From: Streptomyces huiliensis
GTDB taxonomy: Bacteria > Actinomycetota > Actinomycetes > Streptomycetales > Streptomycetaceae
NCBI RefSeq assembly: GCF_020037025.1
Contig: NZ_JAIQLH010000006.1
Coordinates: forward strand, 1 to 64,000
DNA length: 64,000 nucleotides
Direction: 5' to 3'
Shown here: piece after piece, positions 53,169-61,357 of the stretch
Position numbering within the stretch: the stretch's first letter is position 1
Layout of the letters: every line of letters begins with the position of its first letter
Position numbers and translations under genes: made by a program
Notes under the pieces: model-generated
Told to the model about the DNA's origin: nothing
Seen by the model: the letters and a program-made list of their open reading frames with translations, nothing else
Databases searched by the model: none

Positions 53169-54341
53169 CTACGCGCTCAGCCAGGCGCCGAAGCTGATGA
53201 AGTCGTCCGGCATGCGCCGCTTCGCCGACTCCAGGCCGGAGTACGTCTCCCGCACGATCGGGTGGTAGCGGGTCTGCTGTGGTGCCAGCCTGCGCGCTTC
53301 CAGCAGGTTGCCGAAGGCCGCTTCGGTGCGGCCGGTCCACATCTGGGCGCGCGCCACCTCCGCGTAGTGGTGGGACATCCGGGACCGCGGCCAGTCGGCG
53401 GGCAGCCGGACGTCGCGTGCCATGTCGACGGCCGCGCCGTACTCGTCCAACTCGGCCAGCACGCTCACCCGGTGCACACCGACGTTGGCCGGACCGAACG
53501 CCAGCCAGTGGACCTTCTCGGCCGGGCCCGTGCGATCGGCTATCCGGCCGGCCTCGGCCAGGTGGCTCTCGGCCGTGTCGCCGTCCTTGGCGCGGCCGGC
53601 CAGCACCGCGGCGCCCAAGTGGAGCTGCCCGGTGAGGACATCGCGTTCACGGCCTGGAGCCGCCTGTTCCAACCTGGCCATCCCGAGGCGGACCAGCCGC
53701 TCGCCCGTGCGGTAGTCACTGGCCCGGAGGTAGGCCAGGGCCCGCAGGTACTGCCGCATGCCGCCCAGCAACGGGTCGGAGGCGCGCTCCGCGGCCCACT
53801 CCAGCCGGTCGAGGGCGATCGCCGCCAGGTCGACGAACCCCAGCTTCGTCGCGACGTCGTACGCGGTGCGGTAACCGCTCGCCAGAGTCCGCCACGCCTC
53901 GGTCGTCCCCTCCGCGTGCGCGACCGTGGTCGCCTCGCGGATCAGGGAGGGCAGCGCGACCGCCACCCGCTTGATGTCGGTGGCCCGCATCAGCAGGCAC
54001 AACTCCTCGGCTTCCGCCGCCAGCTCGGCCGCGCCGCGCGGGGCGAGGTCCGGGTCCACGCCGAGGTCGTACACGTTGAGCGCCTCGCGGATCGGGTTGA
54101 TCAGCCCGTCGAGGCGGTCCTGCCGCAGCTCTTCGAGATACGGCTGTCCCGTCAGCTCGTCCACGGGTACCGACAGGGCGCGCGCGAGGGCGCCGATCAC
54201 GGAAGGGCTGGCGGGCATCTGCCCCTGCTCGACCTTCGTGAGAGTGCTGTACGAGACGTTGCTCCGGTGGGCCAGTTCGCGCTGAGTCAGTCGGCGACGC
54301 TTCCGCGTCCTCGCGATCCGCGCACCGGTGTGCTCCGACAT
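53169..54341 (-). CDS. XRE-family regulator with TPR-like C-terminal domain
   Basis: A 390-residue protein. The N-terminal HTH is ARIARTRKRRRLTQRELAHRSNVSYSTLTKVEQGQ. The rest is alpha-helical with tetratricopeptide-like repeats (ALDRLEWAAERASDPLLGGMRQYL; YGAAVDMARDVRLP). ATG at 54341 was chosen because earlier readings are non-coding. It is divergent from the frameshifted RibD-like gene and upstream of the small zinc-finger operon. Confidence 0.9.
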   Translation of the reverse strand: MSEHTGARIARTRKRRRLTQRELAHRSNVSYSTLTKVEQGQMPASPSVIGALARALSVPVDELTGQPYLEELRQDRLDGLINPIREALNVYDLGVDPDLAPRGAAELAAEAEELCLLMRATDIKRVAVALPSLIREATTVAHAEGTTEAWRTLASGYRTAYDVATKLGFVDLAAIALDRLEWAAERASDPLLGGMRQYLRALAYLRASDYRTGERLVRLGMARLEQAAPGRERDVLTGQLHLGAAVLAGRAKDGDTAESHLAEAGRIADRTGPAEKVHWLAFGPANVGVHRVSVLAELDEYGAAVDMARDVRLPADWPRSRMSHHYAEVARAQMWTGRTEAAFGNLLEARRLAPQQTRYHPIVRETYSGLESAKRRMPDDFISFGAWLSA

Positions 54342-54642
54342 GCTGAACTCCGATCTGCTCGACACCAGGACGATACCCGCGCCGCTCCCGGCGGACCCGT
54401 GTTCGCTGCTCCCGCATCCGAGGCCACGCGCGCACCGGCTTCCCCAGGGGCACCCCGGGACGGCGCGGCCAAGGGGCCGCCGTTCCATCGCACTTGCCCG
54501 ACGAACCGCTTCACGAGCCACTCGACACTTGCCTGCCCGACACGGCTCAGTCAGGGGACTCCGGCACGGCTCGTCGCGAAGAATGACGTTCGGACTCGGC
54601 ACCACTTCCCTCCTTACCTCTCTCCTTCCGAAAGGTGTCTCG
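54342..54642. other. Gap between the XRE regulator and the RibD-like gene
   Basis: Non-coding. It holds the divergent promoters. A CTTCACGAGCCACTCG segment near 54510-54525 resembles CTTCACGAGTCACTC at 55635-55649, downstream of the truncated duplicate. AAAGGTG precedes the RibD-like ATG. Confidence 0.45.
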
Positions 54643-55378
54643 ATGCACCCGAGCGAGCTCGTCGGCGCCGACGAGTGGCACACCGTCAGCGGACGCCCCT
54701 ACGTCGTCTACAAGTACGCCGCCACCCTGGACGGCCGAATCGCCGCGGCGGACGGGACCAGTCAGTGGATCACCAGTGCGGAGTCCCGCGTCGAGGTCCA
54801 CGCACCGCGCGCCGCCTGCCAGGCGGCCGTGGTGAGCGCGGGCACGCGGCGAGCGGACGACCCGCACCTGGCTGTGCGCTCGGTGAAGGACGACCCCCGC
54901 CTCAAGGTCACGGCGGTGCCCGCTGAGCACCAAGCCGTGGCGGGTGGTCGTGGACACCCACGCCCGTACGCCGAGGGACGCCCGCGTCCTGGACGATGCC
55001 GCACCGACGCTGATCGCCGTGTCCGAGGAGGCGGACGCCGCGCACCTGGAGGGCCGGGCCATCATCGTCCGGATCCCGAAGGCCGACGACGGAACGGGCC
55101 TGGACATCACGTCGTTGCTACGTGAACTGCGCGAGCGGGACGTGCGCGGCATGTTCCTGGAAGGCGGACCGACCCTCGCCGCGTCGTTCGTGTCGGCCGG
55201 GCTGGTGGACCGCGTGATCGCGTACATCGCTCCGGCCCTCCTCGGCCGAGGCAAGAGCGCCCTCCAAGGCGGCACGATCGACACGATCGGCGACACCCTC
55301 CGCTGCGAGCTGGTCGACGTGGCGCGCTCGGGCCCGGACGTCCGCCTGGTGGCGCGGTCGCGAGGCCGAACGCGTTAA
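54643..55378 (+). pseudogene. RibD C-terminal-domain reductase, frameshifted
   Basis: A dihydrofolate-reductase/RibD-like protein in two frames. Frame 1 starts at ATG 54643 (SGRPYVVYKYAATLDGRIA) and reads to about 54930 (DDPRLKVTAVPAE). Then the conserved sequence continues in frame 2 as LSTKPWRVVVDTHARTP, through MFLEGGPTLAASF, to TAA at 55376-55378. The total length, 736 bases, is one more than a multiple of three, consistent with a one-base insertion near 54916-54930. Read literally, frame 1 stops at 55125 (160 residues). A sequencing error or programmed shift cannot be excluded. Confidence 0.75.
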
Positions 55379-55596
55379 ACGGTGGCCGAACGGACGGCTG
55401 CTTGCCAGGCTTCGGTCATGGAGTTCCGTCCCAGCGGCGTGCCGGGCCACGCGTGGCTCGGCACGCCGATCGACGCCCGTGCTCTGTTCGCTCCGGAACA
55501 CGCCGCGCTGATGGCCACCCTGCGCGGCCTGGCGCGCTCCGACTGGAGCAAGGAGGCGGTGCCGGGCTGGACCGTACGCGACGTGGCGGCCCACGT
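55373..55596 (+). repeat. Left copy of a 224-bp direct repeat flanking lysE/lysR
   Basis: It starts at CGTTAAACGGTGGCCGAACGG and ends at GACGTGGCGGC-CACGT, with no gaps against the right copy at 57463-57686 (offset 2090). The two have diverged only by scattered substitutions. The left copy includes the promoter region and first 59 codons of a maleylpyruvate-isomerase-like gene and the stop codon of the RibD-like gene. Confidence 0.9.
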
Positions 55597-55630
55597 CCAA
55601 GCGCGCCTGACATGCGCACTTGCTGGGTGA
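55418..55630 (+). pseudogene. Truncated copy of the maleylpyruvate-isomerase-like gene
   Basis: ATG at 55418 opens a frame whose first 59 codons (EFRPSGVPGHAWLGTPIDAR..., TVRDVAAHV) match the gene at 57508. Then it diverges (QARLTCALAG) and stops at 55630. The full gene has 285 residues, so this is a 5' remnant created by duplication. The conserved metal-binding end and helices are lost. Confidence 0.85.
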
Positions 55631-55647
55631 CTCGCTTCACGAGTCAC
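55627..55647. promoter_or_regulatory. Inverted repeat GTGACTCG-N5-CGAGTCAC
   Basis: Perfect 8-bp arms (55627-55634 and 55640-55647) just after the truncated gene, and 57 bases beyond the lysE stop. It could be a terminator for lysE on the minus strand or a regulatory site. Confidence 0.5.
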
Positions 55648-55703
55648 TCACCACTCGCCCGGGCCACCATCGTCAGACTTCCGACAGGGCCCCGCCCCGC
55701 CCC

Positions 55704-56327
55704 TCAGACACCCGCCGCCACCGCCGCGCCCAGCCCCAGCAGGACGACACCGGTCGTCACGCTGAGCCCCCGCAGGACCGTCGGCCGCGATATCAAGGCG
55801 CGCCCCCGGCCGACGGCCCAGGTGAGCAGCATGTACCAGGAGGCGCTGACGAGCGCCCACAAAGCTCCCAGGGCGACGGTCGACAGGAACACCGGGCCCT
55901 TCGCCGTCACGAACTGGGGCAGCACCGAGACGGCGAACACGCCGGCCTTCGGGTTGCCGAGGTTGGTGCTCAGGCCGGTGAGGTACCCGCCCGCGAAGCC
56001 GGAGCGGCGCCCGCCCTCGCGGGACGGAGAGGCGGAGACGGTGGTGAGCGCGGTCCGCAGCGTCTTCACGCCGAGGTACATCAGCACGATGCCGCCCGCG
56101 ATCCGGAGCGCCGCGTACGCGGTGGGGCTGGCCAGCAGGACGGCGGACAGCCCGGCCGCGGCGGCCGTGGACCACAGCAGGAAGCCGGTGGCGTTGCCCG
56201 CGAGCGTGCCCCGGACGGTGCGTTGGCCGCCTTCCAGGACCTGCCGGATCAACAGGGCTTGACTCGCGCCTGGCAGCATCGCCAGCAGCAAGGTGGTGGC
56301 GATGAAAACGGGCACATGCGTGGGCAT
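55704..56327 (-). CDS. LysE family exporter
   Basis: A 207-residue protein with six membrane helices. The family signature is LLAMLPGASQALLIRQVLEGGQR near the N-terminus, with STNLGNPKAGVFAV later. LysE proteins export amino acids or related metabolites. ATG at 56327 follows AAGGGG. It is divergent from the LysR gene, the classical arrangement. The pair is enclosed by the 224-bp direct repeats. Confidence 0.92.
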   Translation of the reverse strand: MPTHVPVFIATTLLLAMLPGASQALLIRQVLEGGQRTVRGTLAGNATGFLLWSTAAAAGLSAVLLASPTAYAALRIAGGIVLMYLGVKTLRTALTTVSASPSREGGRRSGFAGGYLTGLSTNLGNPKAGVFAVSVLPQFVTAKGPVFLSTVALGALWALVSASWYMLLTWAVGRGRALISRPTVLRGLSVTTGVVLLGLGAAVAAGV

Positions 56328-56402
56328 GGCGAAAGAACCCCTTCCGGGGATACGGGCCGATGGATGCACCACCAGGCTTCCCGCCCCGCGCCCCTAAGAG
56401 AA

Positions 56403-56430
56403 GTTAAAAGAGAGGGCTGTAGCGTTAAAA
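56403..56430. promoter_or_regulatory. GTTAAAA direct repeats in the lysE/lysR promoter
   Basis: GTTAAAA occurs at 56403-56409 and 56424-56430, exactly 21 bases apart (two helical turns), 8 bases upstream of the LysR ATG. The region is AT-rich. A LysR-type activator or a -10 element may use it. Confidence 0.5.
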
Positions 56431-56437
56431 TTAGTGA

Positions 56438-57418
56438 ATGGTGATGGACCCGGGGCAGCTCCGACTTCTCGCGTTGATCGAGCGGCACGGCTCCCTGACG
56501 GCGGCGGCCCGCGCCCTCCACCTCACGCCCGCGGCGATCACCCAGCAGGTGGTCAAGGCCGAGCGCGACTGGCAGGTGCCGCTGGTCATCCGTGGCCCTC
56601 GCGGGGCGACGCTCACCGCGGCCGGCGCGCTGCTGGCCTCTCACGGCCGAACCGTCGAGGAGGCCGCGGACCGGGCCGAGGCGGAACTGGCCGCGCTGCT
56701 CGGCCACCTCTCCCTACGGCTGCGGATCGGAACGTTCCAGGCAGCCGCCCTGCACCTGCTGCCACCCGCCCTGACGGCGCTGCGCCACCGCCACCCGGAC
56801 GCCGACGTCTCGGTCGTGGACGTGGTGTCCGGACGCGGAACGGACGAGATCGGCGCGGGGCGCCTGGACGTGGTGATCGTCGCGTCCTGGGGCATGCCGC
56901 TCGTGCCGCCCCCGCACATACGGGCCCATCCGCTCCTCCTGGACCCGATGGTCGTGGTCCTCCCCGACGACCATCCGCTGGCCACCGGGCAGCCCGCGGA
57001 CGCCGAACTGCACCTGGAACAACTGCGCGACGAATCGTGGGTTTCCATCCTGGCCGGCCATGCGGCCCGCGAACAGTTCCACGACGCCGCCCGCGAGGCC
57101 GGTTTCACTCCTGCCGTGCGGTTCGAGACCGAGTCCTACGACGTCGCCCAGGCACTCGTCGGCACAGGCATCGCGGTGGCCCTGGTCTCGCGCCTGGCCC
57201 TGACCCATGCGCCGGGCACCACCCACCGCGAACTGGCCCACCCCAGGCCCTACCGCCAGATCTACGCCGTGACCAGGACGGACGCCGGCCTCACACCACT
57301 CGCGGACATGCTCATCGGCCTCCTGCGCGATGTCGCCCGCCACATCACCGCCGCCTGGGAGGCTCCCCCGCGACAAGGACCACGCTCGTCGAATCCGAAC
57401 TCACCGCACGGAGCCTGA
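56438..57418 (+). CDS. LysR-family activator (ArgP/LysG-like)
   Basis: A 326-residue protein. The N-terminal HTH is LLALIERHGSLTAAARALHLTPAAITQQVVKAERDW, and the ligand domain follows with LRIGTFQAAALHLLPPAL. ArgP/LysG proteins sense basic amino acids and activate LysE exporters. Two ATG codons lie at 56438 and 56444. It is divergent from lysE, so it probably controls it. The C-terminus is proline-rich and reaches the second direct repeat. Confidence 0.92.
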   Translation: MVMDPGQLRLLALIERHGSLTAAARALHLTPAAITQQVVKAERDWQVPLVIRGPRGATLTAAGALLASHGRTVEEAADRAEAELAALLGHLSLRLRIGTFQAAALHLLPPALTALRHRHPDADVSVVDVVSGRGTDEIGAGRLDVVIVASWGMPLVPPPHIRAHPLLLDPMVVVLPDDHPLATGQPADAELHLEQLRDESWVSILAGHAAREQFHDAAREAGFTPAVRFETESYDVAQALVGTGIAVALVSRLALTHAPGTTHRELAHPRPYRQIYAVTRTDAGLTPLADMLIGLLRDVARHITAAWEAPPRQGPRSSNPNSPHGA

Positions 57419-57462
57419 AAAGCCCCGCCTGGAGCGCGGCCGGACGCGTCAAGCGCGGGACA

Positions 57463-57686
57463 CGTTAAACGGTGGCCGAACGGCCGGCCTCTTGCCAGGC
57501 TTCGGTCATGGAGTTCCGCCCCCGCGAAGTACCGGGTCACGCATGGCTCGGCACGCCGATCGACGCCCGCCCCCTGTTCGCTCCCGAACACGCCGCGCTC
57601 ATGACCACTCTGCGCGGCCTGGCGCCCGCCGACTGGGGCAAGGAGGCCGTGCCGGGCTGGACCGTGCGCGACGTGGCGGCGCACGT
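57463..57686 (+). repeat. Right copy of the 224-bp direct repeat
   Basis: It matches 55373-55596 without gaps. It contains the promoter and first 59 codons of the complete maleylpyruvate-isomerase-like gene. Confidence 0.9.
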
Positions 57687-58365
57687 GCTGGGCGACTGCT
57701 ACGGGCGCCTGGCCCGCGACCGCGACCGGCACGGGGAAGGACCGGTCTTCGCACCGGGCGAGACCCTCGAAACGTTCATCCACCGGATCAACGAGGAGTG
57801 GGTGAGGGCCTTCGCCCGGGTCAGCCCCGCCGCGCTCGCCGACACCCTGGACCTGATCGGCGCGCAGACGGCCCGCTTCTTCGAGGCCACGGACCCGAAC
57901 GCGCCGTCGCTGGGGGTGTCGTGGGCGGGGATCGACCCGGCGCCGACGTGGCTGGACAGCGCCCGGGACCTCACCGAGTTCTGGACCCACCGCCAGCAGA
58001 TCCGCCACGCCGTCGGCCTGCCGACGGACCCGGACCCGCGGCTCCTGTCCGTCGTCCTGGACACGTTCCTGCGGGCGCTGCCGCACACCCTGCGTACGGT
58101 CGACGCACCGCCCGGCACGCAGGTCCGGGTCAGGATCGACGGCCCGGCCGGCGGCACCTGGACGGCGACGGCCACCGGCACCCGCTGGTCCCTGTCCGAA
58201 CCGGCCGCCGAGCGCCCCGCCGCGCTCCTCCGCCTGGACACGGAGACCGCCTGGCGTCTTTGCACACGCGGCATCGAGCCCGCCACGGCCCTGCCCCGCG
58301 CGCACGTCGAAGGCGACCCCGCCCTGGCCGAGGCCGCCTGCCGCATCGTCTCGATCGTCTACTGA
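57508..58365 (+). CDS. Maleylpyruvate-isomerase-family mycothiol-dependent enzyme (full copy)
   Basis: A 285-residue protein. The N-terminal DinB-like four-helix domain includes PEHAALMTTLRGLAPADWGKEAVPGWTVRDVAAHVLGDCYGRL, with the histidines expected to bind metal, and a C-terminal SCP-like domain follows (from about residue 180). Members use mycothiol or act on unknown substrates. ATG at 57508 was preferred over GTG at 57472. A 5' fragment of the same gene is repeated 2,090 bases upstream. Confidence 0.88.
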   Translation: MEFRPREVPGHAWLGTPIDARPLFAPEHAALMTTLRGLAPADWGKEAVPGWTVRDVAAHVLGDCYGRLARDRDRHGEGPVFAPGETLETFIHRINEEWVRAFARVSPAALADTLDLIGAQTARFFEATDPNAPSLGVSWAGIDPAPTWLDSARDLTEFWTHRQQIRHAVGLPTDPDPRLLSVVLDTFLRALPHTLRTVDAPPGTQVRVRIDGPAGGTWTATATGTRWSLSEPAAERPAALLRLDTETAWRLCTRGIEPATALPRAHVEGDPALAEAACRIVSIVY

Positions 58366-58386
58366 CACCTCCGGCGGCACCCGCGC

Positions 58387-58785
58387 TCACGCCATCGGCC
58401 GGTCCTGCGAGCAGGAGGAAAGGGACTGCGGACCGGGTGGAGATGCTGCTTCCTGGGCGGCCAACACCGCGTCGCCGTACTCGAAGGCCCATGCGCCGAC
58501 GGCGTCGATGTGCACCAGCAAGGTGCCGCCCAGAGCGGTCAGTCGGTACTCGACCCGTTTTGGTGCGTCGGGGTGAACCTGGCGGTCGACCAGCCCGTTG
58601 AACTGCAGCCGTCGCAGGGTCTCGGTGAGGACCTTGGAGCTGATGCCCCCGATCCGTTCCCGCAGTTCGACCGGGCGACTCGGCCCGTCGCGCAGCGCCC
58701 AGAGCACCACGGCGTTCCAGGTATTGGAGAGCAGGTCGAAGGCGAGGCGGGCGCGGCAGTCGGCGAGGAAGGCGTCGGTGGTCAC
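58387..58785 (-). CDS. HxlR family regulator
   Basis: A 132-residue winged-helix protein. The core is DLLSNTWNAVVLWALRDGPSRPVELRERIGGISSKVLTETLRRLQFNGLVDRQ, then YRLTALG. GTG at 58785 lies within a palindrome (GTACCAAATGGTGC nearby) that may be its operator. It is divergent from the reductase-like gene, which it probably represses. HxlR proteins respond to aldehydes, quinones or redox change. Confidence 0.93.
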   Translation of the reverse strand: MTTDAFLADCRARLAFDLLSNTWNAVVLWALRDGPSRPVELRERIGGISSKVLTETLRRLQFNGLVDRQVHPDAPKRVEYRLTALGGTLLVHIDAVGAWAFEYGDAVLAAQEAASPPGPQSLSSCSQDRPMA

Positions 58786-58799
58786 GTACCAAATGGTGC
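58786..58799. promoter_or_regulatory. Near-palindrome GTACCAAATGGTGC between HxlR and the reductase-like gene
   Basis: ACCA and TGGT arms around AA, extended by GT/GC with one mismatch. It touches the HxlR start and lies 60 bases before the divergent start, an expected place for an HxlR site. Confidence 0.5.
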
Positions 58800-58859
58800 C
58801 CGAACCGCCTTCTAGCCTCGGTGTGAACGGTCGTAACAGGCATGGAGAGGGAGCGCGTG

Positions 58860-59375
58860 ATGAGGATCGGCGTATTGGGCACGGGCAACATGGCTGACGC
58901 GCTCGCCACCCACTGGGTGCGGGCCGGGCATGAGGTGACCATCGGGGGACGGGACACACGGCGGGCGGAGCGGCTTGCGACGCGCATCGGAGGCGGTGCG
59001 AAGCCTGCCGGTCTGCGCGCGGCGGCGGCCGCGGCGGCCCCGGGCGCCCGGGTGGTCAAGGCTTTCAATCTCTGCCACGAGGACGTGTGGCGTATGCGGC
59101 CCCCCGTCTTCGACGCGCGGCCGCTGGCCGTCCCGGTCTGCGGGGACGACGAGACGGCCCTCGTGCGAGTACGCGAGCTGGTGCGGGACGTGGGCTGTGA
59201 ACCCGTCGCCGGCGGCGGTCTCGAACGTGCGGGGCTCCTGGAGGCGACCGCCGCGCTGTTCATCGCCCTGTGGGTCGGCGAGGGAGCCGATGCGCAGGCG
59301 ATCGCGCCTCCGCTGGCGTACGCGGCCGGACCGAGCCACTCGGGAACGAAAGGCGGCATGGGGGCGGACGCCTGA
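58860..59375 (+). CDS. F420-reductase-like NAD(P)-binding protein with internal deletion
   Basis: A 171-residue protein. It starts MRIGVLGTGNMADALATHWVRAGHEVTIGGRD, the usual NADPH-dependent F420 reductase N-terminus. After RIGGGAKPAG it goes straight to AAAAAAAPGARVVKAFNLCHEDVW, the family's later part. About 60-70 residues, including the second half of the Rossmann fold, are missing in frame. Relatives have about 210-230 residues. GAGGGAG precedes the ATG. It may have lost activity. Confidence 0.75.
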   Translation: MRIGVLGTGNMADALATHWVRAGHEVTIGGRDTRRAERLATRIGGGAKPAGLRAAAAAAAPGARVVKAFNLCHEDVWRMRPPVFDARPLAVPVCGDDETALVRVRELVRDVGCEPVAGGGLERAGLLEATAALFIALWVGEGADAQAIAPPLAYAAGPSHSGTKGGMGADA

Positions 59376-59470
59376 CCGCTGGGTGCGTACGACGGCGGCC
59401 GCGACGTCCCCGACCGCCGTGCTCGCGGTCGAGGCGCACCGGAAACGGCGGCGCCGGCGGCGCGGCGTGC

Positions 59471-60121
59471 TTACGATGGGTCTGAAGGCGCGGACTCAGT
59501 AGGCGACTTGAACAGGTGCACGTTCGCGTGCCCGCCGGGGATGCCCAGGGAACGGCCGCCTACCTGACTGACCATCAACTCCGGTCGGGTGCGGATCCAG
59601 AAACGCAGCTTGCCGCAGCGCTCGTCCTCATAAGCGCCGCCGCACGCCTCGATGACCTTGCGGGAGGCGACGTTGTCCGGGTCGCAGGTGACCAGGACCG
59701 GGTCGATGCCCAGGCCCGCCGCGACGGGCAGCGCGGCGCGCAGCATCGCCGTGGCGTGCCCGCGGCGGCGGGCGGAGGGCCGGACGTCGTAGCCGATGTG
59801 GCCGCCCCACTCCAGCAGGCGCGGGGTGGCCCGGTGGCGGACGGCTATCCGTCCGAGGTAGGTGTCGCCGTCGACGTACCAGAGGGTGGTGGCGGGGACG
59901 CGGCCTTCGGGCCGGGGGGTGTCCTCGTGGGCGTCGGCGCGCACCGACCGCACGTAGTCCGCGAAGACGTCCGCGTCCGCCCACCGGGGGTGGTAGCTCA
60001 AGATGTCCCTGCCGACCATCGAGTCGTCCTCGGGAACCCCTCGCCCTTCAGCTCGGAACTCGGTCATGGCCTCGACGAACGAGGCGTGAACGCGCGTATC
60101 GGGTGTGATCAGTTGCGGCAT
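59471..60121 (-). CDS. GNAT family N-acetyltransferase
   Basis: A 216-residue protein. The acetyl-CoA-binding core is IGYDVRPSARRRGHATAMLRAALPVAAG, with CDPDNVASRKVIEACGG downstream, the classical GNAT pattern. The C-terminus extends 30 residues beyond the fold. Substrate unknown. Confidence 0.93.
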   Translation of the reverse strand: MPQLITPDTRVHASFVEAMTEFRAEGRGVPEDDSMVGRDILSYHPRWADADVFADYVRSVRADAHEDTPRPEGRVPATTLWYVDGDTYLGRIAVRHRATPRLLEWGGHIGYDVRPSARRRGHATAMLRAALPVAAGLGIDPVLVTCDPDNVASRKVIEACGGAYEDERCGKLRFWIRTRPELMVSQVGGRSLGIPGGHANVHLFKSPTESAPSDPS

Positions 60122-60157
60122 TCGGCCAGTGTGCTCGGGCCCCGGGCCCGCCGTCGA

Positions 60158-60493
60158 TCAGGTTTCGCTCCCCGCACCCTGCTCGAACGCGATGCGGCAG
60201 CGTTCGACCTGGTCGGCCACGAGCTCCATGAACCAGCGCGTGATCTCGTAGGGGATCACGTGCCCGTCCGGACTGAAAACGCGGACGGTCGGCTCCAGGG
60301 CCGGGTCCTCGTCGGGTATCACGCCCACCAGGAAGGCGGGGCCGGGCAGGTGCGTCTGCGCGGTGGGGTCGTCCGCCCAGGCGGCCGGGGCCGGTACGGC
60401 CTCGCTCAGTTCGACGCACCACGCGTCGTCGGGCAGGGCGTAGTGGTACTGGACGGCGTAGTGACGACCGCCGTACGCGCGCAACTCTGGCAT
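60158..60493 (-). CDS. Small conserved hypothetical protein
   Basis: A 111-residue, soluble protein with no recognised domain. Motifs visible include PELRAYGGRHYAVQYHYALPDD and EITRWFMELVADQVERCRIAFEQG. It lies 36 bases upstream of the GNAT gene on the same strand and may be co-transcribed with it. Confidence 0.75.
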   Translation of the reverse strand: MPELRAYGGRHYAVQYHYALPDDAWCVELSEAVPAPAAWADDPTAQTHLPGPAFLVGVIPDEDPALEPTVRVFSPDGHVIPYEITRWFMELVADQVERCRIAFEQGAGSET

Positions 60494-60646
60494 GTGCGCA
60501 GGCTGTCACACGCGACGCGCCCTGTCCGCCCCCGGTCGGACGGCGGCTCAGCCGGACGGGTGAGGCGGACGGTTCCCCGGGGGGACGTGGGGCGCACCGC
60601 TCTTTGCGAGTCTCGAGGTGTTGCCCACGCCGTTCAGGAGGTAGCC

Positions 60647-61222
60647 GTGAATCCGGCGAAGACGCTGCCCAGCGATGCGAACACCGGAGTCGTGTCCCCT
60701 GCTCCTTCTTCCGGTTCTTCCAGCTCGCGCTGGGCGGTTATGGCGGCGCACGCCGTGCCGCTCGCGGTGTTGCCGTCGGGGCTGTGGCGGATGGCCATGG
60801 CCGTGGGCATCCCCGTCGGCTGGAGCGGACAGCTGGCGGAGGACTGGCAGCCCAGCCCGGAGAACTTCTTCTACATCACCCTGCTGACCGTCGTCACCGA
60901 GACGCTCGCCTTCCTGACGCTCGGCCTGGTCAGACCGTGGGGCGAGCGGCTGCCACGCTGGTTTCCGTTCCTCGGCGGCAGGCGGGTCCCGGTCTGGGCG
61001 GCCGCCGTTCCGGCGGGGCTGGGGGCGCTCGCGGTGGCGGCGGTCACGCTGCCGATGTTCTGGGGCGGCATGCCCGCCGACGCGGGCGGCTCCGACGCTC
61101 CGCAGGGTGTGGCCGCCTTGGTCATGAACGCCTGCTACGTGCCGCTGCTGCTGTGGGGGCCGCTGGTCGCCGTCGTCACGGTCGCCTACTGCCGACGTCG
61201 GCTCGGCGGTACCCGCGCGTGA
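60647..61222 (+). CDS. Membrane protein of unknown function
   Basis: A 191-residue protein. A serine-rich N-terminus precedes four hydrophobic segments (WAVMAAHAVPLAVLPSGLWR; ITLLTVVTETLAFLTLGLV; VWAAAVPAGLGALAVAAVTL; VPLLLWGPLVAVVTVAYC). The GTG at 60647 has a strong AGGAGGT site. I do not recognise a family. It stands alone between divergent and downstream genes. Confidence 0.78.
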   Translation: MNPAKTLPSDANTGVVSPAPSSGSSSSRWAVMAAHAVPLAVLPSGLWRMAMAVGIPVGWSGQLAEDWQPSPENFFYITLLTVVTETLAFLTLGLVRPWGERLPRWFPFLGGRRVPVWAAAVPAGLGALAVAAVTLPMFWGGMPADAGGSDAPQGVAALVMNACYVPLLLWGPLVAVVTVAYCRRRLGGTRA

Positions 61223-61357
61223 CCCCTCCCGCCACCATCAACCTATAGCGCACCAGGGCCCTTGCCACAAGCCCCCCACACTGCCACAGAATCACCCACC
61301 GAAGCCGAAAGCCGTGGCCCCACGAAGAGCACCCCCCACGAAAAGGAAGTGCCGCAC

